This document shows, piece after piece, positions 33,686 through 38,941 of a DNA stretch of 38,941 nt (position 1 is the first letter of the stretch; each line of letters starts with the position of its first letter). The DNA comes from Burkholderiales bacterium (GTDB lineage Bacteria > Pseudomonadota > Gammaproteobacteria > Burkholderiales > SG8-39). The translations under genes were made by a program, and so were the position numbers. Under the pieces are notes generated by a model. The model saw only the letters and a program-made list of their open reading frames with translations. It had not been told where the DNA came from and did not search any database. The stretch covers positions 1-38,941 of the forward strand of contig JAOAEA010000012.1 of NCBI GenBank assembly GCA_026417035.1, given 5' to 3'.

Positions 33686-34309
33686 TCAATGCAGGAAAGG
33701 GGCGACCGCGCCCTTGCCCTGCCGGATGATCTCGGGCGCCGCGCCGGTGAGGTCCACGATCGTCGTGGGGACGGTGCCGCACGGGCCGGCGTCGATCACG
33801 AGCTCGATCGCCTTCTCGAGGCGCTGGCGGATCGCGTGCGGATCGGTGAGCGGCTCCTCGTCGCCGGGAAGGATCAGCGTGGTCGAGAGCAGCGGCTCGT
33901 TCAGCTCGGCGAGCAGACCGCTCGCCACCGGATGGTCCGGGATGCGGATGCCGATGGTGCGCCGCTTGGGGTGCAGGATCCGGCGCGGCAGGTCGCGCTG
34001 CGCCTCGAGGATGAACGTGTAGCTGCCCGGTGTCACCGCCTTCAGCAGCCGGAAGCGCGCGTTGTCGACGCGCGCGTACTGCCCGATCTCGGCGAGGTCG
34101 CGGCACATGAGCGTGAAGTGGTGGTTCTCGTCGACGTCGCGGATCCAGCGGATGCGCTCCATCGCGGCCTTGTCGCCGATCTGGCAGCCGAGCGCGTAGC
34201 ACGAGTCGGTGGGATACGCCACGACGCCGCCGGCGCGGATGATGTCCGCCGCCTGGCGGATCAGGCGCGGTTGCGGGTTCACGGGGTGGACGGTGAAGAA
34301 CTGCGCCAT
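33686..34309 (-). CDS. yciO: YciO-type Sua5/YrdC-fold protein
   Basis: A member of the Sua5/YrdC/YciO family of RNA/nucleotide-binding proteins. The 207-residue product follows E. coli YciO closely (FFTVHPVNPQPRLI, VVAYPTDSCYALGC, HHFTLMCRDL, TPGSYTFIL, TIGIRIPDHP, LSTTLILPG). The KxR and SxN motifs that TsaC/Sua5 use for threonylcarbamoyl-AMP synthesis are not conserved: the KxR position falls in WIRDVDE and SxN is replaced by TTLIL. The t6A enzyme is therefore probably encoded elsewhere and this is the YciO paralogue, whose role is not settled. The ATG at 34309 matches homologues; another lies three codons upstream. It follows the PHP gene by 17 bases, as rnm-yciO do in E. coli. Confidence 0.9.
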   Translation of the reverse strand: MAQFFTVHPVNPQPRLIRQAADIIRAGGVVAYPTDSCYALGCQIGDKAAMERIRWIRDVDENHHFTLMCRDLAEIGQYARVDNARFRLLKAVTPGSYTFILEAQRDLPRRILHPKRRTIGIRIPDHPVASGLLAELNEPLLSTTLILPGDEEPLTDPHAIRQRLEKAIELVIDAGPCGTVPTTIVDLTGAAPEIIRQGKGAVAPFLH

Positions 34310-34326
34310 CGCCGTCATCGCCGCGC

Positions 34327-35172
34327 TCAGGCCCCGAGCCGCGCCCAGACGGGCTCCAGATCCGCCGGCAGCGGCGGGAGGCGGCCGAGCTCCGCGCCGC
34401 CCTCGCCCGGCCCGTGAAAATCCGAGCCGCGCGAGGCGGCGAGCCGGTGGGCCCGCGCGACGCGCGCCAAGGCGCTCGCGTCGGCCGCCTCGCCCGACAC
34501 CACCTCGATCGCCTCGCCCCCCGCGGCCCTGAACTCCTCGAGCAGCGCATCGAGCTCCGCCCGGGAAAGCCGATAGCGGGCGGGATGGGCCAGCACCGCC
34601 GTGCCGCCCGCGCCGCGGATCCAGGCGCACGCCTCCGCGAGGGCCGCCCAGCGGTGCGCGACGTAGCCCGGTTTGCCGCGCGCGAGGTAATGGCGGAAGA
34701 CCGTCTTCACGTCGGGCGCGATGCGCGCCTCGACCAGGAACCGCGCGAAGTGGGTGCGGCCAACCAGGTCCGCGTTGCCCGCGTGGCGATACGCGCCGGC
34801 GAGGCTCCCGTGGATGCCGATCGCGTCGAGCGCCGCTGCAATGGCGCGGGCCCGCTCGCCGCGGCTCGCGCGGGTGCGCGCGAGGCCCTCCTGAAGGGCC
34901 GGATCGCCGGCGTCGATGCCGAGCCCGACGATGTGGATGGTCGTCTCGCGCCAGGTCACCGAGATCTCGACACCCGCGACCAGCCGGATGCCGGCCTCGC
35001 TCGCGGCGGCTAGGGCTTCCGTGAGGCCGCGGGTCTCGTCGTGGTCGGTGAGCGCGAGCGCCGTGACGCCGCGCCTGGCGGCCCGACGCACGAGCTCGGC
35101 CGGCGCGAGCAGGCCGTCGGATGCGGTCGAGTGGGCGTGGAGGTCGAAGTTCGGCGCGGGCGATGCGGACAC
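34327..35172 (-). CDS. rnm: PHP-domain nuclease, RNase AM (YciV/TrpH) type
   Basis: A PHP-domain metal-dependent phosphoesterase. E. coli YciV (RNase AM) is a 5'-to-3' exonuclease that matures the 5' ends of rRNA. The 281-residue product has the metal-binding motifs DLHAHSTASDG near the N-terminus, LTDHDE, GVEISVTW, TAVLAHPARY and GSDFHGPGE near the C-terminus. The start is set at the GTG at 35172, just before the first motif. No ribosome-binding site is present, and a TACCAT (35188-35183) 11 bases before the GTG could give a nearly leaderless message. It lies 31 bases after the hydrolase gene. Confidence 0.9.
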   Translation of the reverse strand: MSASPAPNFDLHAHSTASDGLLAPAELVRRAARRGVTALALTDHDETRGLTEALAAASEAGIRLVAGVEISVTWRETTIHIVGLGIDAGDPALQEGLARTRASRGERARAIAAALDAIGIHGSLAGAYRHAGNADLVGRTHFARFLVEARIAPDVKTVFRHYLARGKPGYVAHRWAALAEACAWIRGAGGTAVLAHPARYRLSRAELDALLEEFRAAGGEAIEVVSGEAADASALARVARAHRLAASRGSDFHGPGEGGAELGRLPPLPADLEPVWARLGA

Positions 35173-35203
35173 GGCGGCAGCGATGGTAGCACGCGCGTCC
35201 GCC

Positions 35204-36073
35204 TCACCCGACGAGGAATCCCTCCAGCAGGCGCGCCAGGACCTCCGGCTGATCGTGGTGCAGCATGTGACCCGCATCCGGGATCGTGTGCGCTTCGAGC
35301 TTCGCGAAGCAGCGCTTGCGCGCTTCGTGGTCGGCCTCGGTGAGCCGCATCTGCGCGAGCGTCTGCGTCTGCGCGCCCACGACCCAGAGCACCGGCGCCG
35401 TCACCGCGCGCCAGCACGCCATCGATTCCTCGAGCCGGTAGAGCGTGGGGTTGACGATCTTGTGCGCGGGATCCGCGAGCGGGCGCACGCGGGCGCCGGG
35501 AGTTGGCTCGCTCCAGTGCTCGGCGATGAACCGCGCGCGCTCGGCGGTGAGGCGCGCGTTCCCGTGCATCAGGCGTGCCGCGAACGCCGCGGTGCTCTCG
35601 TGCTCGCGCAGGGTCGGCGGATCGGCCAGCTCGTCGAGCCAGCGCGCGTAGCGCTTCGGCGCGTCGTCCGGCTGCGTCGCCGGGAGGCCGAAGCCTTCGA
35701 GGTTCGCGATCTTCGCGATGCGCTTCGGACGCACGCCGCCGTAGAGGCAGGCGATGTTGCCGCCCATGCTGTGGCCGACGAGGCGCACCGGCGCGTCCGG
35801 CGAATAGTGCGCGAGGATGCGCTCCAGGTCGGCGAGGTAATCGGGGAACCAGTAGCAGTCCGCCGCCGGCCGCGCCGTGAGGCCGTAGCCCCGCCAGTCG
35901 GGGGCGAGCACGTGCCAGTCGCGCTCGAGGGCGTCGACGACGAACTGGAACGACGCCGACGAGTCCATCCAGCCGTGCAGGATGAACATCTGCGGCGCGC
36001 CCGGCGTGCCCCATTCCCGGACGTGGTAGCGCAGCCCGCGGATGTCGAGGAAGGTGGACCGGCTCGGCTTCAT
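35204..36073 (-). CDS. Alpha/beta-fold hydrolase
   Basis: A 289-residue cytoplasmic alpha/beta hydrolase of unknown substrate. It has the oxyanion-hole motif LHGWMDSS, nucleophile Ser102 in VGHSMGGN and catalytic His269 in DAGHMLHHDQP. The Asp usually found after strand 7 is absent (VVGAQTQTL at 231-239). Glu126 in NLEGFG, after strand 6, is a candidate replacement. AGGAA precedes the ATG. It heads the long minus-strand cluster that ends with rluB and is divergent from the carbonic anhydrase-like gene, 63 bases away. I cannot give a specific reaction. Confidence 0.85.
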   Translation of the reverse strand: MKPSRSTFLDIRGLRYHVREWGTPGAPQMFILHGWMDSSASFQFVVDALERDWHVLAPDWRGYGLTARPAADCYWFPDYLADLERILAHYSPDAPVRLVGHSMGGNIACLYGGVRPKRIAKIANLEGFGLPATQPDDAPKRYARWLDELADPPTLREHESTAAFAARLMHGNARLTAERARFIAEHWSEPTPGARVRPLADPAHKIVNPTLYRLEESMACWRAVTAPVLWVVGAQTQTLAQMRLTEADHEARKRCFAKLEAHTIPDAGHMLHHDQPEVLARLLEGFLVG

Positions 36074-36136
36074 CGTGTTCCTGGGGCGTCGGGTCGGCGG
36101 ATGCTAACATCGCCGCCGCCAACCACGGAGCCCCCG

Positions 36137-36667
36137 ATGCCCGTCTACAGCCTGGGCGAACGCAAGGTCGCGTTCCGCGGCGCCGACGTCTACGTCGCGC
36201 CGACGGCCGTGCTCGTCGGATCGGTCGTCGTCGGCAACGACGCGAGCTTCTGGTTCGGCGCGGTCGTGCGCGGCGACAACGACCTCGTCACCATCGGCGA
36301 CCGCACCAACATCCAGGACAACTGCGTGATCCACCCGGATCCGGGGATCCCGGTCACGATCGGCGCGGGCTGTTCGGTCGGCCACATGGCGATGCTGCAC
36401 GGCTGCACCATCGGCGACGAATCGCTCATCGGCATCGGCGCCGTGATCTTGAACCACGCGGTGATCGGCAGCCGGACGCTCGTCGGCGCGAAGACGCTCA
36501 TCCCCGAAGGCAAGCGTTTCCCCGACGGCGTGCTGATCCTCGGCCAGCCGGGCAAGGTGGTGCGCGAGCTGCGGCCCGAGGAGCTCGCGGCGCTCGAGCG
36601 CTCCGCCGAGAGCTACGTGCAGAAGGGCCGCCGCTACCGGCGCGAGTTCGCCCCGGCCGCGGGCTGA
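36137..36667 (+). CDS. Gamma-class carbonic anhydrase family protein
   Basis: A left-handed beta-helix protein of the gamma-carbonic anhydrase family (YrdA/PaaY type), 176 residues. Hexapeptide repeats run from about 20 to 140. The three zinc-binding histidines are present: His66 in DNCVIHPDPG, and His83 and His88 in VGHMAMLHGC. The N-terminal Arg and Asp of the active site (VVRGDND) are conserved. Many family members have untested or no carbonic anhydrase activity, so the activity is not certain. GGAG stands before the ATG, and TAACAT about 30 bases upstream may be a -10. It is a single-gene unit, and its stop is 11 bases from the stop of the convergent CoA ligase gene. Confidence 0.92.
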   Translation: MPVYSLGERKVAFRGADVYVAPTAVLVGSVVVGNDASFWFGAVVRGDNDLVTIGDRTNIQDNCVIHPDPGIPVTIGAGCSVGHMAMLHGCTIGDESLIGIGAVILNHAVIGSRTLVGAKTLIPEGKRFPDGVLILGQPGKVVRELRPEELAALERSAESYVQKGRRYRREFAPAAG

Positions 36668-36678
36668 AGGCGGTCCGG

Positions 36679-38232
36679 CTACTTCGCGAACATCGCCCGC
36701 AGCTGGCGGTGCAGGATCTTGCCCGTCGCCGTCCGCGGCATCTCTTCTTCGCGCAGGAACGCGATGGAGCGCGGTCGTTTGTAGCCGGCGATCTTGTCGC
36801 GGCACCAGTCGAGGATCTCCTCGGCGGTCGCGGTGGCGCCGTCGTGCAGCACCACCACCGCATGCACCGCCTCGCCCCACTTCTCGTGCGGCACGCCGAT
36901 CACCGCGACGTCCTTCACCTTGGGGTGGCGGCCGAGGAGGCCCTCGACCTCGGACGGGTAGACGTTCTCGCCGCCGCTGATGATCATGTTCTTCTTGCGG
37001 TCGACGAGGTAGTAGTAGCCGTCCGCGTCGCGGCGGGCCATGTCGCCGACGGTGCAGTAATCGCCACGGAAGGCTTCCGCCGTCTTCTCCGGCAGGTTCC
37101 AGTAGCCGCGGAAGGTGTACGGCGTGCGCGAGTAGAGCTCGCCGATCCCGCCGTCGGGCACGTCGTTGCCGGCGTCGTCGAGCAGACGCACCCGCCCGGT
37201 GCCGGTGAATTCGCGGCCGATCGAGCCGAGCTTCGTGAGCTGGTCCTCCGGTCGCAGCAGCGTGACCCACCCGGCTTCGGTGGACCCGTAGAGCTCGAAG
37301 AGCTGGGAATTGCGGAACTGCTCCATCACCGCGAGCTTCGTCTCGCGGCGGGCCGGCGCCGAGGAGACGAGGAGCTTGCTCACGCGATCCACGTCGTACC
37401 TCGCCTTCACCGCTTCGGCGAGCCCGAGCATCATGATGTAGTGCGTCGGCACGAGCGAGGTGAAGGTGACCCGCTCCGCGGCGAGCGTCGCGAGCAGGTG
37501 CTCCGGGTCGAAGCTCTTGCGGTCGTAGACGGTGCACGTCGCGCCGCAGTAAGCGAACGCGGAGAAGAAATAGAGCGAGTTGGCGTGGCACATCGGCATC
37601 ACGAGGAGCCCTGTGTCGGCGCGCGTGAAGCCGAAGTCGAGCTCGGTCACGAGCGCGATGAGCGCCGCGCCGGCGTGGTCGCGGATCGCGCCCTTCGGCT
37701 TGCCCGTCGTGCCCGAGGTGTACATGAACGCCCAGGCGTCGCCCGGCGCGACCGACACCGCGGGCTCGCCCGGCGCGCCGGCCGCGACCAGCGCCTCGTA
37801 GTCGCGGTAGCCCGCGGGGCAGCGCGGTGAACCGAAGTGCACGTAGTGGCCCTCCGGCACGTCGAGCGCCCCGCGGACCGCTTCGGTGCGGTCGACGAGG
37901 TCGTGCTGCACGATGAACGCGCGCACGCCCGCGTCCTGGGCGATGTACCGGATCTCCTCGGCGACCAGGCGGAAATTGACCGGCACGACCACCAGCCCCG
38001 CCTTGGCGAACGCGGCGTAGATCTCCGCCCACTCGACGCAGTTGTAGGCGAGCACCGCGACCCGGTCGCCCTTGCGCAGGCCCATCCCGAGCAGCGCGTT
38101 CGCGAGACGGCAGGCGCGCTCGTTCCACTGCCGGAAGGTCAGGGCGCGCGCGAGGTCACGGGCACCGATTCTCTCCGGGTAGAGCGCCGCCTGGGTGCTC
38201 ACCGCCTCGCCGATGTTGAGGAGCCCGCCCAT
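36679..38232 (-). CDS. AMP-dependent acyl-CoA synthetase/ligase
   Basis: An ANL-superfamily enzyme that activates a carboxylic acid with ATP and joins it to CoA. The 517-residue product shows the P-loop TSGTTGKPKG from 172, LYGSTEAGWV, the hinge region YYLVDRKKNMIISGGENVYPSEVE, and the adenylation lysine Lys505 in RTATGKILHR. Length and motifs fit a fatty or aromatic acyl-CoA synthetase, but the substrate cannot be told. It lies 26 bases downstream of a thiamine-diphosphate enzyme gene on the same strand, so the two are probably one operon with a catabolic role. Confidence 0.9.
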   Translation of the reverse strand: MGGLLNIGEAVSTQAALYPERIGARDLARALTFRQWNERACRLANALLGMGLRKGDRVAVLAYNCVEWAEIYAAFAKAGLVVVPVNFRLVAEEIRYIAQDAGVRAFIVQHDLVDRTEAVRGALDVPEGHYVHFGSPRCPAGYRDYEALVAAGAPGEPAVSVAPGDAWAFMYTSGTTGKPKGAIRDHAGAALIALVTELDFGFTRADTGLLVMPMCHANSLYFFSAFAYCGATCTVYDRKSFDPEHLLATLAAERVTFTSLVPTHYIMMLGLAEAVKARYDVDRVSKLLVSSAPARRETKLAVMEQFRNSQLFELYGSTEAGWVTLLRPEDQLTKLGSIGREFTGTGRVRLLDDAGNDVPDGGIGELYSRTPYTFRGYWNLPEKTAEAFRGDYCTVGDMARRDADGYYYLVDRKKNMIISGGENVYPSEVEGLLGRHPKVKDVAVIGVPHEKWGEAVHAVVVLHDGATATAEEILDWCRDKIAGYKRPRSIAFLREEEMPRTATGKILHRQLRAMFAK

Positions 38233-38258
38233 CCACCGACCTCCCGCGCCGCCGGACC

Positions 38259-38941
38259 CTACTGCCGCCGCCGCCGCTCCGCTTCATCCCAGGCCGTGAG
38301 CGCCTGGTAGTCCGGCACCCAGCCGAGCCCCTTGCCCGCGTCGGACGAGAGCGCGTGCTGCGTGATCACCACGTCGACGAGCGCCGGGGCGTTCGCGAAC
38401 GCCTCGGCGAGCGCGGGCGCGAGCCGTGCCGGGTCGGTCACGCGCTCGGCGTGCAGGCCGAAGGCGCGCGCCATCATGGCGTAGTCGGCGTATTGGAGCG
38501 TCGTGCCGACCACGCGCCCGCCGTAGTTCATCTCCTGGTCGAGGCGCTCGATGTTCCACGCGGCGTTGTTGGCGACGATGAACACGGCCCGCGCGCCGTG
38601 GCGTTTCGCCGTGTCGATCTCCATCGCGTTGATGCCGAACGCGCCGTCGCCGGTGACCACCGCCACCTGGCGCCCCGGGAATGCGAGCGCCGCGGCGACG
38701 CCATAGGGGACGCCGACGCCGAGGCAGCCGAACGCGCCCGAGTCGAGGTAAGTCGTCGCCGGGAGGCCCATGCGCGCGAAGGAGAGGATGTCGCCGCCGT
38801 CGGCGATCGCGATCGCATCCGGCGCGAGCACCTCGCGCAGCGCGGCGAAGATCCGGTTCGGGTGCATGTGGCCGTCCTTGCCGGCGGGCGCGGTGGCGAG
38901 CGCTTCGGCGTAGCGTGCCGAGCGCGCGCGGTGCTCCCGCC
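38259..38941 (-). CDS. Thiamine-diphosphate-dependent enzyme, C-terminal part (cut by window edge)
   Basis: The frame is open to the right edge of the window. The visible 226 residues are the C-terminal catalytic domain of a ThDP-dependent decarboxylase/lyase of the acetolactate synthase type. They include the ThDP and Mg motif [15 protein letters not shown] ending in [29 protein letters not shown] is the usual segment before it. An internal ATG at 38867 is not the true start, because coding sequence of the same character continues upstream. Candidates are oxalyl-CoA or 2-hydroxyacyl-CoA lyase, benzoylformate decarboxylase or a catabolic acetolactate synthase-like protein; the sequence seen does not decide. 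The adjacent CoA ligase makes a CoA-thioester lyase attractive. Confidence 0.82.
   Translation of the reverse strand, partial: REHRARSARYAEALATAPAGKDGHMHPNRIFAALREVLAPDAIAIADGGDILSFARMGLPATTYLDSGAFGCLGVGVPYGVAAALAFPGRQVAVVTGDGAFGINAMEIDTAKRHGARAVFIVANNAAWNIERLDQEMNYGGRVVGTTLQYADYAMMARAFGLHAERVTDPARLAPALAEAFANAPALVDVVITQHALSSDAGKGLGWVPDYQALTAWDEAERRRRQ

Overview
The window is a 38.9-kb piece of a high-GC (roughly 70%) proteobacterial chromosome, densely packed with housekeeping genes. Gene content and order point to Betaproteobacteria: smc-zipA-ligA, the dapC-dapD-pilU-dapE-prmB string, rimP-nusA-infB-rbfA-truB-rpsO-pnp, and PHP-yciO-M50-trpS-scpA-scpB-rluB. This rests on protein sequences and gene order only; no finer placement is justified. 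No IS element, prophage, integrase or CRISPR array is visible, and base composition is even throughout.

Layout. (1) 1-2633, plus: tail of an upstream gene (probably map), then glnD, the PII uridylyltransferase of nitrogen control. (2) 2669-5009, minus: a DsrE-like protein, hypoxanthine phosphoribosyltransferase, a methylthioinosine/methylthioadenosine phosphorylase and peptide deformylase, transcribed from a promoter just downstream of galU. (3) 5096-12674, minus: smc, zipA, ligA and galU (chromosome organisation, division, DNA ligation, UDP-glucose). (4) 12905-19574, plus: lysine/diaminopimelate genes dapC, dapD and dapE with a pilU retraction ATPase between them, then prmB and the kinase gene srkA. 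(5) 19633-19909, minus: tRNA-Pro, tRNA-Arg and tRNA-His, divergent from dksA (plus). (6) 20568-29011, minus: the rimP-nusA-infB-rbfA-truB-rpsO-pnp transcription/translation/RNA-decay cluster. (7) 29310-36073, minus: alpha/beta hydrolase, PHP nuclease, YciO, M50 protease, TrpS, ScpA, ScpB and RluB. (8) 36137-36667, plus: gamma-class carbonic anhydrase-like protein. (9) 36679-38941, minus: an acyl-CoA synthetase and a thiamine-diphosphate enzyme cut by the window edge.

How the genes work together. Both SMC-ScpAB condensin components are here, about 18 kb apart. The phosphorylase and Hpt fit one salvage route in which purine from methylthio-nucleosides returns to IMP. dksA sits back to back with a tRNA operon whose promoter has the GC-rich discriminator typical of DksA/ppGpp control. 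The rimP cluster is preceded by an unusual leader in which a strong promoter lies directly upstream of an intrinsic terminator.

I found no clear new multi-gene system. The most interesting signals are regulatory: the promoter-terminator-palindrome leader before rimP, and a matching hairpin element at nearly the same distance upstream of both smc and dapE. Further points are a YciO protein lacking the TsaC motifs, an alpha/beta hydrolase without the usual acid residue, a tRNA-Arg lacking an encoded CCA, and the uncharacterised CoA-ligase/ThDP-enzyme pair at the right edge.
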